DNA of 64,000 nucleotides from Arcobacter iocasae (GTDB lineage: Bacteria; Campylobacterota; Campylobacteria; Campylobacterales; Arcobacteraceae). The stretch is from NCBI RefSeq assembly GCF_042214795.1, contig NZ_CP090177.1, forward strand, positions 124,001 to 188,000, read 5' to 3'. The position numbers and the translations under genes were made by a program. Each line of letters starts with the position of its first letter. The first letter of the stretch is position 1. Below the pieces are notes generated by a model. That model saw only the letters and a program-made list of their open reading frames with translations, searched no databases and had not been told where the DNA came from. Positions 52,101 to 60,538 of this stretch are shown one piece after another.

Positions 52101-55100
52101 ATTGTATTTTCCTCTTCTTCACTTTCTTGATTTAAATTAAACTGTTGTTTACTTCCAAAGGGAAGATTTATCCCACCATTTAATACTTGCATCACAATTC
52201 CAGGAATAAGTGCCAGTTCATTAGTATCTAGTTGTTGTAAGATTGTTTTTATATCTATTCCACTTTTGAGTAATGTTTCTATATCTTTATTTGTAAATAC
52301 TTTTTTGTTGGATATTGGAGTGATTACTTTACTTAAATCAAGTGTTGTTGTTTTGGCAATTTGAGTTGGAGTAACTGGAACTGAAGGGGGAGCTTTATAA
52401 ATTTTCCAAACACTACTACCCCCTCCATTAAAAATACTTAAAACAGGATATTTATAACTACTTGAAATCGTTGAATCTTCTATAATATCAAAGCCTACAT
52501 AAGTTGCTTTATCAAAAGCATCTTTCGTATTGGTTGAGCTATAGATTCCTGTAGCCCCAGCTGAACTTCCATTTCCTACACCATTTGTTTGCCCTGTAGT
52601 ATCTATATCCCAATATGAGTTTATGATAAGTGATAAAGAAGAAAAACCAGCTAACCCTCCAGTATTGGTATTTCCACTTACAGCCCCTGTAGCATATGAA
52701 TTAAAAATGTTACCATTAGTAGATCCAACCAATCCTCCAACAGAATCGTTTCCATTTACAGTTACCGTAGCATAGGAGTTTCTCATTGTACCACCAACCA
52801 TCCCAGCTAATCCTCCAACATATTTATTTCCACTTACACTTCCTGTAGCATATGAGTTTTGGATTGTTGAAAAACTACTCCCAACTAATCCTCCAACATA
52901 ATCCTTTCCTGTAATATCTACATTAGTAAGTCCTATATTTGAGATATTTGAACCAAAGGCATAACCAAATAACCCTACACGATCTTCATTACCTCTATTG
53001 ATATAAAGACCATCTATAACATGCCCTTGACCATCAAAGTTTCCTGTAAATCTTGTACTACTATCTCCTATAGAATCAAACCCTTTAGAGCTCCACATAT
53101 CGCCTGTGTATTTTATATTATTTGCTAGAACATAATCAGCTGTTAAATCCATAGCCATAAGTTGGAGTTGGTGGTCATTTGTGATAGTAGTAGAGTATTC
53201 ACTTCTTAAAAAAGGTCTTGTCTCCCCCTCAATCATAAACCAAGTGTTTGTAAAATCAAAGCCTGCATAAGTTGCTTCATCAAAAGCATTTACTGTGTTA
53301 GTTGAGCTATAGATTCCTGTAGCTCCAGCTGAACTTCCAAATCCTACTCCATTTGTTTGACCTGTGGTGTCTATATCCCAATATGAGTTTGTGATGGTTG
53401 AATAATTATAATTTAATCCAACTAATCCTCCAACATTACCATTTCCAGTTACTGTAGCTATTGAATATGAGTTTGTGATGGTAGAAGAATCAAGCCCTCC
53501 AACTAATCCTCCAACATTACCATTTCCACTTACATTTCCTGTAGCATAAGAGTTTGTGATGGTTGAATTAATATTCCGTCCAACTAATCCACCAACATTA
53601 TTATTACCACTTACCTTTCCTGTAACATATGAGTTTGTGATGGTTGAATTATGATTCATTCCAACTAATCCTCCAACATACTTCTTTCCTGTAATATCTA
53701 CATTGGTTAGTCCTAGATTTAAAATTGTTCCTTTATTAGCTCCATAAGCACTAGTACGACCAAATAACCCTACATAATCTTCACCACCTCTATTAATATA
53801 CAAGCCATCTATAATATAACCTTTACCATCAAAGACTCCTGTAAATTGTGTATCTATATTATATGTAGAGTTATCTCCTAATTTTTTAAATCCATAGTAA
53901 CCACCACTTCCATCACTATTCCAAGTTCTCGTATCACTAGCATCTATGTTTGAACCTAATTCATATCTACCATTTAAAGCTTGATTTATCCATTGGAGTT
54001 GATTGATATTATTTATGATTACTTTTCCAGTAGTTGGGTCAAACTTTATTGCTGCATTTCTATTAACTGCATTAAAGTAAACTCCACCATTAGTGTTGTT
54101 AGTATTTTCAATAATAGCATTTACATATATCTCATTACCTGCAGTTAAAGTAAGCTTTGTAGCTTCACCCCAAGTGATATCTTCATTTACAGTAATATCA
54201 TTATCGGCTTTTAGTTCTATATCTGTTGTAGCTAAGTTAGACTCTATTGCAGTTGCACTTACACTAGCTCCTGTTATATCAGTTCCACCTGTTGATTCTA
54301 TAACAATATCTGTAGGATCTAACAGCCATTTTGAAGCTTCTACTAAAGTTGTAGATGCAACACTTAGCTCTTTTCCTGAAGTCTCTACAAACCCACCTTT
54401 AGCTTTTATAGTTCCAGCTATATTTGCAGTTCCTCCATGGGCATATAGTTCCACATGTCCGTTTATTCCATCTAGTGAGTTTGCTTCTATGATCCCTGTA
54501 TTATTTACTACACCTCTTAGTAGTTCATCTACTGCATGAGTAGTTAGATATACTTCTCCACCATCTGCTAGAATAGTTCCTGAGTTTTCAACTAGGGCAT
54601 CTAAAGTTCCTTTATCTACAGACAAATCTATTAAAGAGTTACCATTTAGATTTATTGTATATTCATCAGCTGATGTGAGTTGTACTCTTCCTTTTACTGC
54701 TTCTATAGTTCCACTATTTTTAGCTTCATTAGAAGCAAAGATTACATAACCATTATTTTTAACTTTTATAGTACCTTGGTTGATAACAGATTTTGTAGAA
54801 TCTCCTGTAAAACTATAGTTTCCATTTTGAAAGTTAGTATCTGAGATATCTTTAGTTGTAGCTAATAAGCCTGCAGTGTTTATACTTGCATTTTTACCAA
54901 ATAAAACTCCGTTTGAGTTTAATATCCAAACTTGACCATTGGCATTTAATGCTCCATCTATAATACTTCTTTCATTTCCTATAACTCTATTGAGAGTTAT
55001 ACTATTTACATTTGGTTGATTGAAGTTTACTGTTTCATGGGAAGCTATATTAAACTTATTCCAATTTATACTAGCTTTGGAGGTGGATTGATTTATATTT

Positions 55101-55267
55101 GTTGTATTTCCATTTTGAGAAATAGTAGCAGTTCCACTTGTTACAACTCCACCACTTGGAGCTGCAAAGCTTAGAGTTACACCTCCTAGAAGTGCACTTA
55201 CTACTAGACTTACTTTCCCACCTTTTAGGATTCTAAAACGGGAACTATAATTTATGTTTGCTTTCAT
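52097..55267 (-). CDS. TpsA-type secreted filamentous-hemagglutinin-like exoprotein
   Basis: A 1056-residue secreted adhesin-like protein. The signal (residues 1 to about 36) is followed by the TPS domain: ATISQNGNTTNINQSTSKAS, NFNQPNVNSITLNRVIG, and ANGQVWILNSNGVLFGKNAS. The middle has GLUG-type repeats (GYVGGLVG-like: KYVGGLVGMN, NNVGGLVGRN, GNVGGLVGGL, DYVGGLVGSS), in two blocks at residues about 525-660 and 820-920. The C-terminus is acidic. It is short for a filamentous hemagglutinin. TpsB overlaps its end. Confidence 0.92.
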   Translation of the reverse strand: MKANINYSSRFRILKGGKVSLVVSALLGGVTLSFAAPSGGVVTSGTATISQNGNTTNINQSTSKASINWNKFNIASHETVNFNQPNVNSITLNRVIGNERSIIDGALNANGQVWILNSNGVLFGKNASINTAGLLATTKDISDTNFQNGNYSFTGDSTKSVINQGTIKVKNNGYVIFASNEAKNSGTIEAVKGRVQLTSADEYTINLNGNSLIDLSVDKGTLDALVENSGTILADGGEVYLTTHAVDELLRGVVNNTGIIEANSLDGINGHVELYAHGGTANIAGTIKAKGGFVETSGKELSVASTTLVEASKWLLDPTDIVIESTGGTDITGASVSATAIESNLATTDIELKADNDITVNEDITWGEATKLTLTAGNEIYVNAIIENTNNTNGGVYFNAVNRNAAIKFDPTTGKVIINNINQLQWINQALNGRYELGSNIDASDTRTWNSDGSGGYYGFKKLGDNSTYNIDTQFTGVFDGKGYIIDGLYINRGGEDYVGLFGRTSAYGANKGTILNLGLTNVDITGKKYVGGLVGMNHNSTITNSYVTGKVSGNNNVGGLVGRNINSTITNSYATGNVSGNGNVGGLVGGLDSSTITNSYSIATVTGNGNVGGLVGLNYNYSTITNSYWDIDTTGQTNGVGFGSSAGATGIYSSTNTVNAFDEATYAGFDFTNTWFMIEGETRPFLRSEYSTTITNDHQLQLMAMDLTADYVLANNIKYTGDMWSSKGFDSIGDSSTRFTGNFDGQGHVIDGLYINRGNEDRVGLFGYAFGSNISNIGLTNVDITGKDYVGGLVGSSFSTIQNSYATGSVSGNKYVGGLAGMVGGTMRNSYATVTVNGNDSVGGLVGSTNGNIFNSYATGAVSGNTNTGGLAGFSSLSLIINSYWDIDTTGQTNGVGNGSSAGATGIYSSTNTKDAFDKATYVGFDIIEDSTISSSYKYPVLSIFNGGGSSVWKIYKAPPSVPVTPTQIAKTTTLDLSKVITPISNKKVFTNKDIETLLKSGIDIKTILQQLDTNELALIPGIVMQVLNGGINLPFGSKQQFNLNQESEEEENTI

Positions 55268-55276
55268 AATATTGTC

Positions 55277-55320
55277 CTTGTATAAAGAAAAGAGAAATCT
55301 CTTCTTTTTTTATATACAAG
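55277..55320 (-). promoter_or_regulatory. hairpin in the tpsA leader (present again at 56727-56770)
   Basis: CTTGTATA...AAGAAAAGAG pairs with CTCTTC...TATATACAAG around a four-base loop. The base of the stem includes part of the AAGGA ribosome site (55275-55279 on the minus strand). With the -10 box at 55322, the transcript would start inside the stem, so it may act as DNA operator or as RNA element that restrains translation. Confidence 0.5.
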
Positions 55321-55321
55321 T

Positions 55322-55353
55322 ATTATATTTAGCTATCGTTATATTCACCGTTA
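55322..55353 (-). promoter_or_regulatory. tpsA promoter with TAACG direct repeats
   Basis: On the minus strand: TAACG (55349-55353), seven bases, TAACG (55337-55341), nine bases, TATAAT (55322-55327). The same spacing recurs at 58712-58743 in front of the response regulator and at 56772-56803, so it is a likely operator of an OmpR-type activator placed at -35. Confidence 0.6.
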
Positions 55354-55403
55354 CTTTTTTACATAAAATCAACTTTCTTTCTTTTTATCATTATCATAAA
55401 AAT

Positions 55404-56717
55404 CTATATTCCGAAATTCGTTATTGTAAGTCTATATACGGGACTATATTCTTTTCCATCAAAAACTTTATATTCTAAATATGCATCAGTGGTAGCTCCA
55501 GGAGGTGAACCTGCAGAGATTGAAAGGGTAGCGATGGTACCTGATATTGTAGATGTCTGTATTGAGGAACCCCAAGTGCTTCTTATCACTCCACTACCAA
55601 CATAAATCACAGTTAAAGTATCTCCATCTGCATCTTGAATATGTGAAGCTAAGTCTACAGATTTTGTAAATCCATTGCCTGGTATATTAACTGTAAAACT
55701 TTCTCCTGTAGGTTTTGTATTTGGAACGGATGTTTTTTCGGTATTTGTATTATTATCACGATTTAAACTCTTTTGAATTCGTTGGTTAAATTCACTTGAT
55801 GCTAATTCTTGTGCTTTAAGAGTTCCTGTTCCTATTTGATTTTCAAAGAAATCTCTGTTACTCAAGGGCTCATTTTCTATGTCTTCATCATACACCAAAC
55901 CATACGAGACTGAGTTTGAAGTATTAGCAGTTGCTTTAAATATAGGAGACCATTTTTGTGAGGCAAAGGCATATTTAACTCCCAGTATTACTCTATAATT
56001 ATTCTCATCTACAACTTGTGCATCATCATATTGCACAGAAGTTCTGATATCTTCGATAGGATAATAAGCTGCTTCTACAATCATTCCAGAATAATTTTTA
56101 TGATATAGATGTGAGTTTTGATAAGTACCCACAGCTTCAAGCGTTCCCCAATCTTTTTCATAATCCATCTCATATTGAGCCAAAGTTTCTACATACACAG
56201 TATTGGTATACCCATTTGCATCATATGCATTGCTTAGTTTATTTCCAAGATATCCTATTTCAATATTATAGTTTGAATCATCTCCATAACCAAGAGAAGT
56301 TCCTAGTGTATATTGTTTGATATCAATAAACTCAGAATTAAAAGGTATTTCTTTATTTAAATATCCCACTCCACCTTTTAAATAGAAGTTTTTTGGCAAG
56401 GCATATTTATAAACTCCATAAAGTTTATTATAATCATTTCCATACTCAATACCTGTTTTGATATTGTCATCTTTATACTCTATTCCCATTCCTGAGTAGG
56501 TTTTATCATCTAATCTTTCACCTGCTCCAAATATTCTTAACTCAGATGAGTTATCTTTAGTCTCTTTATTACTTTGACTAATAGTATTGAGTTCATTATT
56601 ATTAGAATCTGCAAATATAAATGTTGTACTACATAAAAGTACACTAACTATTAAACTTATCCTCATATCTTTTTGTAAGATTTTTAAACGGGAACTATAA
56701 TTTACATTTGCTTTCAT
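55404..56717 (-). CDS. predicted outer-membrane barrel protein with Ig-like C-terminal domain
   Basis: A 437-residue protein with the same signal sequence type as TpsA (MKANVNYSSRLKILQKDMRI). Residues about 60-280 are alternating short beta strands (SGMGIEYKDDNIKTGIEYG, LYGVYKYALPKNFYLKGGVGY, YRVILGVKYAFAS), suggesting a membrane barrel; then a linker with KTSVPNTKPTG and a C-terminal cadherin/Ig-like domain (DLASHIQDADGDTLTVIYVG). The plan recalls inverse autotransporters (intimin type), but the barrel is smaller and no LysM or known motif is visible. It lies between tpsA and the kinase gene and is unrecognised. Confidence 0.65.
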   Translation of the reverse strand: MKANVNYSSRLKILQKDMRISLIVSVLLCSTTFIFADSNNNELNTISQSNKETKDNSSELRIFGAGERLDDKTYSGMGIEYKDDNIKTGIEYGNDYNKLYGVYKYALPKNFYLKGGVGYLNKEIPFNSEFIDIKQYTLGTSLGYGDDSNYNIEIGYLGNKLSNAYDANGYTNTVYVETLAQYEMDYEKDWGTLEAVGTYQNSHLYHKNYSGMIVEAAYYPIEDIRTSVQYDDAQVVDENNYRVILGVKYAFASQKWSPIFKATANTSNSVSYGLVYDEDIENEPLSNRDFFENQIGTGTLKAQELASSEFNQRIQKSLNRDNNTNTEKTSVPNTKPTGESFTVNIPGNGFTKSVDLASHIQDADGDTLTVIYVGSGVIRSTWGSSIQTSTISGTIATLSISAGSPPGATTDAYLEYKVFDGKEYSPVYRLTITNFGI

Positions 56718-56810
56718 AATATTGTCCTTGTATAAAGAAAAGAGAAATCTCTTCTTTTTTTATATACAAGTATTATATTTAGCTATCGTTATATTCACCG
56801 TTACTTTTTT
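56686..56810. repeat. duplicated leader, copy 2 (before the barrel protein gene)
   Basis: The other copy of the 125-base repeat. Here its right end is coding: it contains the last ten codons of the kinase gene (ending KSNGEYNDS and TAA at 56779-56781). It also carries the promoter, hairpin and signal start of the 437-residue barrel protein gene. Confidence 0.92.
56772..56803 (-). promoter_or_regulatory. promoter of the barrel gene, TAACG direct repeats inside the kinase 3-prime end
   Basis: TAACG (56799-56803), seven bases, TAACG (56787-56791), nine bases, TATAAT (56772-56777) on the minus strand. The two TAACG units lie in codons for SNGEYND at the end of the kinase gene, so the operator is embedded in coding sequence. 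Confidence 0.55.
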
Positions 56811-58659
56811 GTATTTTATTTTTAAACCATAAAGAAATATGTGTTCCCTTATCAACTACTACTTGAAGGTTTCCTTCTAGTTGGTCAGTTGCAAGTGATT
56901 CTACCATCATCTCTCCAAAGTTTGCTTTTGTGTTAGCACCTTTTCCAATACCATTATCAGAAACTTCTAGTAAGGTTCCATTATCTACATTATTTAGTGA
57001 AATTTTTATGATTCCCCCACTTGAATCAAAAGCATGTTTAATGGCATTTGTAACCAGCTCATTTACTATAAGACCACAATAGATAGCCTCTTCTGTGTCT
57101 AAAAAAGAGTTTATATCAAGTTCAAATGTGATATTTTCTAGCTCGAAACTATCTTTTATATTTTGTAAAACTTTTTCAAAATACTCTTTTGCATCAATAT
57201 TTACAAGATTTTTTTGATTGTAAAGCATCTGGTGTACGATACTCATAGCATGGATTTTTCTCTCTACATCATAAAGTTTTTCTTGGATATGTTTATCATT
57301 GTTATCATTGAGCTTAAGTGCATATAGTGAAGTGATAAATTGCATGTTGTTTTTCACTCGATGATGTAGTTCTTTTAGCAAGAGTTCATTTTGTTTTAAT
57401 TCGTTGTTTAACTCTTGGGTTCTTATGTTTACAATTTTTTCTAAACGGTTGGATTCATTTTGTTGTTGTATTAAAAGTGACTTGGTTAAATCGTTTTTTT
57501 TCATCTCTAATCTTTTGATACGATACGCTAATGATATAGCAAATAAAATAACCTCTGCCATAATAAGAGTTTCAAAGGTATAAGTAAATACATACTTTTC
57601 AGGAATTAGTCCCAAAAATTTGAAAAATAGTGATAACCAAGCTAAAAGAGCAAAACTCCAGCCCAATAAGAAAAATTTTGCTTGAGGATTTTTCTTATAA
57701 AGAGCATAAAATCCAATCCCAAGAAAATAGTATGGGGTAACAAACTGAAAAAGAATTACCTGTGGAACAGTAAAGATATCAAAGATTTGTAAAACATAAT
57801 AAACAGGTATTATACAAATGATGGTTTTTAAAGATAAGTCAATTTTAGGATAAAGTTTTGTATTCAAAAAATATCGAATAAAAAGAGTCATAGTAAAAGT
57901 AACGAAAACATTTGCATAAAAAAGATTAAAATATAAACTTTTTTTGACAAATTCAATATCATCCATAGGAAAAAAATAAAGTCTTATATATATAGAAAAT
58001 TCGCTTTGTAAAAGTGTAGCAATAAGATATAAAAAGTAATACAAATAGATTTTGTCTTTTGTAAATATGAATAAAAAGATATTATATAAAACAAGAGATA
58101 ATATCCCACCAAAAAAGAGTGCCCAAATTACTTGTTTAGCTGTATCTTCTTTACTGAACTCTTTTGTTTCATGAAGTATTGGATTGAACCACAAAGAGAG
58201 TTTTTCATTTTTTACATGAAGATAGTAATTTTGTGTACTATTTGGCTCAATAGTTGTAGAAACATTAAGCTTAACTCTTCCATCAAATTTTCCAAGGCGA
58301 TAAAATCCAGTGGTTTTTTTAGATACTATTTTTTGGTTTTTTATTTCATAAAGCTCAATTTCTTCTAAAAAGATATTTCCGAAACTAATTTTCTTTTCTA
58401 TTGTTTTTGATGTAGGATTTTGAAGTTGAAATTTTATCCATACACCTTCAGGAGCTAAAATACAATAATCAACAACTTTTTTATTTGTTGTAATAAATTT
58501 ATCATTTTTATTTAAAATAGTATTTATGGTTTCGTGATTGCCTATATCATGGTATATTTTGGAGTTGGGGAGAAGGTCTATATTATTTGGTGTATTGACC
58601 AAAATAGTTGCTTGTAAATTTATATATAAAAAAACTAATAAAATGATTGAATAACGCAT
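56779..58659 (-). CDS. 7TM sensor histidine kinase (HisKA_2 type)
   Basis: A 626-residue kinase: signal peptide, an extracellular 7TMR-DISM-like beta domain (about 25-165), seven TM helices (about 180-375), a coiled coil, then the HisKA_2 dimerisation/phosphorylation motif LLKELHHRVKNNMQFITSLYAL and an ATPase domain with NELVTNAIKHAF and the DNGIGKG box. HWE/HisKA_2 kinases usually pair with single-domain or OmpR-type regulators. It is divergent from the response regulator gene at 58750 with 90 bases between. Confidence 0.92.
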   Translation of the reverse strand: MRYSIILLVFLYINLQATILVNTPNNIDLLPNSKIYHDIGNHETINTILNKNDKFITTNKKVVDYCILAPEGVWIKFQLQNPTSKTIEKKISFGNIFLEEIELYEIKNQKIVSKKTTGFYRLGKFDGRVKLNVSTTIEPNSTQNYYLHVKNEKLSLWFNPILHETKEFSKEDTAKQVIWALFFGGILSLVLYNIFLFIFTKDKIYLYYFLYLIATLLQSEFSIYIRLYFFPMDDIEFVKKSLYFNLFYANVFVTFTMTLFIRYFLNTKLYPKIDLSLKTIICIIPVYYVLQIFDIFTVPQVILFQFVTPYYFLGIGFYALYKKNPQAKFFLLGWSFALLAWLSLFFKFLGLIPEKYVFTYTFETLIMAEVILFAISLAYRIKRLEMKKNDLTKSLLIQQQNESNRLEKIVNIRTQELNNELKQNELLLKELHHRVKNNMQFITSLYALKLNDNNDKHIQEKLYDVERKIHAMSIVHQMLYNQKNLVNIDAKEYFEKVLQNIKDSFELENITFELDINSFLDTEEAIYCGLIVNELVTNAIKHAFDSSGGIIKISLNNVDNGTLLEVSDNGIGKGANTKANFGEMMVESLATDQLEGNLQVVVDKGTHISLWFKNKIQKSNGEYNDS

Positions 58660-58711
58660 AAGACTCTTTTTTTCAAAAGTTTAACATAAAAAAAGTAATG
58701 TTTTTACAATA

Positions 58712-58743
58712 TAACGATAAATATAACGCAGAAGTGATAAAAT
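58712..58743 (+). promoter_or_regulatory. response regulator promoter with TAACG direct repeats
   Basis: TAACG (58712-58716), seven bases, TAACG (58724-58728), nine bases, TAAAAT (58738-58743), then six bases and ATG. The spacing is identical to the tps promoters. No ribosome site lies before the ATG, so the mRNA may be leaderless and autoregulated. Confidence 0.6.
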
Positions 58744-58749
58744 ACTTAC

Positions 58750-59436
58750 ATGAAAAAAATTAACATATTAATCATAGAAGATACAACTTTAACTGCACAA
58801 AAGATGAAAAGAACATTAGAATGGGCAGGATACCATGTAGTTGCTATTGCAAGTAGAAGTGAAAATGCTTTAGAGGCAATGTTCAAAGAGCATGTTGATA
58901 TTATCATCGCAGATATCAATATCAAAGGTGAACTAAATGGTATCGAAACAGCAAAGCTTATTCAAAAAAACTTCAATGTTCCAGTTATATTTTTAACATC
59001 ATACCACGATGATACAACACTAACTGAAGCTTCTAGCGTCAACTTTACAGGATATATTGTAAAACCATATTTAGATGCCCATCTTCTTAGAGAAGTAAAA
59101 CTAGCCTCTCTTCGTTTTGGACTGAATAATAAAATTGAAGCAATTAAACTTGATAATGAATATGTTTATGATGTACAAAATAAAGTTTTATTGAAAAATA
59201 ATCAAGAGATAACTCTAACAAAAAAAGAAGAACAATTTTTATATATGCTAATACAAAATAAAAACAGTGTAATATCCAATGAATATGTTGATTTAACATT
59301 ATGGCATGACAATGCAACTTATGATGAGAATAGAAGACAATTACTTTTTAGACTAAGAAAAAAAGTACCAGAGTTAGATATTCAAACTATTAAAGGTGTA
59401 GGTTATATTTTAAAAACAAATACCCCTGATATATAG
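58750..59436 (+). CDS. OmpR-type response regulator
   Basis: A 228-residue regulator: receiver domain with acidic pocket in ILIIEDTTLTAQKM, the phosphoacceptor aspartate in IIIADINIKGELNG, threonine in VIFLTSYHD and lysine in GYIVKPY; then a winged-helix DNA-binding domain (ITLTKKEEQFLYMLIQNKNS, RRQLLFRLRKKVPELDIQT, IKGVGYIL). It is the natural partner of the kinase encoded divergently. OmpR-type dimers bind direct repeats of about 10-12 base pairs, which suits the 12-base spaced TAACG units seen here. Confidence 0.93.
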   Translation: MKKINILIIEDTTLTAQKMKRTLEWAGYHVVAIASRSENALEAMFKEHVDIIIADINIKGELNGIETAKLIQKNFNVPVIFLTSYHDDTTLTEASSVNFTGYIVKPYLDAHLLREVKLASLRFGLNNKIEAIKLDNEYVYDVQNKVLLKNNQEITLTKKEEQFLYMLIQNKNSVISNEYVDLTLWHDNATYDENRRQLLFRLRKKVPELDIQTIKGVGYILKTNTPDI

Positions 59437-59707
59437 TATAAATTTCAGTTGTGATTAGTTATATTACCTACTTATTAGATTCTATCAACTTCTCTTGACC
59501 AATTCTATATAGGAGTGGAAATACCTACTTAAAGGTATAATTTTAGTATAAAATTATAAAAGTGTACTTTTAGGTGTACTTTTTTTATTAATGATTCCAT
59601 TTAAATTAGAATCATTCTTGAAAGGTTATATATTTAGTATTTTAACATTTTTGGTTTAAATTATTTATTGTAGAATTATTCAAAAATTATAATTTTAAAG
59701 AAGAAGA

Positions 59708-59926
59708 CTAAAGCCCTCTTCTTCTTATTTCTTCTTTTATATATTTATTATCTGGATTTTGTTTTGATAATTTTATAATTTCATAGTCTGATTTCTTTTT
59801 CATTTGCTTTTGTAAAATTTTATCAAAAGAATCAATAACTCCTCTAATATCAATATTCTTAACTACATCGAAGATTTTCCCAGGTGCCTTTTTTAAAGTA
59901 TCCTTTGTAACATCTGCAAATCCCAT
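59708..59926 (-). CDS. small protein of unknown function (72 aa)
   Basis: A 72-residue basic protein beginning MGFADVTKDTLKKAPGKIF and ending YIKEEIRRRGL. ATG 59926 follows AAAAGGA by six bases; the longer frame to 59989 lacks a ribosome site and overlaps the cysteine-rich gene upstream. No family recognised. It is 13 bases after the stop of that gene, so the two form an operon. Confidence 0.6.
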   Translation of the reverse strand: MGFADVTKDTLKKAPGKIFDVVKNIDIRGVIDSFDKILQKQMKKKSDYEIIKLSKQNPDNKYIKEEIRRRGL

Positions 59927-59939
59927 TTCAAGTCCTTTT

Positions 59940-60083
59940 CTAGCATGCACAACAAGCTGAACAACAATAGCATGTATCACATATTTCACTCTCTCTTACT
60001 CTTTCCTCACATCGTTCACACACTCTTGTTTCCCAAGACATACTGAACAAATCAACTTTCTTTATTTTTGTAAATTTAAGCAT
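59940..60083 (-). CDS. small cysteine-rich protein (47 aa)
   Basis: A 47-residue protein with nine cysteines: a CxxC pair at 22/25, another at 35/38, then CC-type clusters at the C-terminus (40, 41, 44, 45, 47). ATG with AAAAGGA upstream at 60083. It may bind zinc or an iron-sulfur cluster; unrecognised. It lies divergently from the XRE gene and upstream of the 72-residue gene. Confidence 0.65.
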   Translation of the reverse strand: MLKFTKIKKVDLFSMSWETRVCERCEERVRESEICDTCYCCSACCAC

Positions 60084-60155
60084 TATTTATCCTTTTATAA
60101 ATTCAGCACTCTATAGAGTGTTGTTAATAATATCTTATAGGATGTTAAATATACG

Positions 60156-60407
60156 ATGAAAAATGTTGATTTTGAAGATAAAGATTTAGAAGAGTTTTAT
60201 AAAAAAGTAAGTCTTAATATTATTCGTGTTAGAAAAGAGAAAAAAGTATCACAGTTAAAACTTGCCAATGCAATAGAACACAAGAATGCTACATTTCTTG
60301 GTAAGGCAGAACTGCTTGCAGAAGATAAACATTTTAATCTTGAGCATCTTTATAAAATATCTGCTGTACTAGAAGTTGATATTGAGGAATTCTTTAAAAA
60401 GATTTAA
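60156..60407 (+). CDS. XRE-family helix-turn-helix regulator
   Basis: An 83-residue protein: one HTH domain (IIRVRKEKKVSQLKLANAIE, then HKNATFLGKAELL) preceded by a short acidic segment. The size suits controller proteins or phage-type repressors. It lies between the cysteine-rich pair and the restriction gene, which suggests control of one or both, but binding sites were not identified. Confidence 0.85.
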   Translation: MKNVDFEDKDLEEFYKKVSLNIIRVRKEKKVSQLKLANAIEHKNATFLGKAELLAEDKHFNLEHLYKISAVLEVDIEEFFKKI

Positions 60408-60538
60408 TATTTTTTCAATAAAATCAAATCAATAAAATATACTTTTGAGGATGAAACCTCAAAAGCTCTTAAAATTTTGTTTTTTCTTTGTTTTATATTA
60501 TCTTAGTAAATTCAATTAGTAATTTTTCTTTCATACTT

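Larger units (their letters stand above)
55236..55360. repeat. duplicated leader, copy 1 (before tpsA)
   Basis: 125 bases that match 56686-56810 at all but two positions. It spans the promoter, hairpin, ribosome site, and first codons (signal peptide start MKAN...NYSSR) of tpsA, and ends with the last codons of the upstream kinase gene as found in copy 2. Confidence 0.92.

Noticed and set aside
52560..53740. Regularly spaced DNA repeats that might suggest a CRISPR-like array.
   Set aside because: They are codon-level repeats of the GLUG motifs in TpsA, in frame and of varying sequence, without uniform repeats and spacers.
54093..54539. Plus-strand frame of 148 codons inside tpsA.
   Set aside because: Serine- and valine-rich antisense shadow of the repetitive TpsA coding sequence with no ribosome site.
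59927..59989. N-terminal extension of the 72-residue gene to an upstream ATG.
   Set aside because: No ribosome site at that ATG and it overlaps the cysteine-rich gene in a different frame; AAAAGGA supports the start at 59926.
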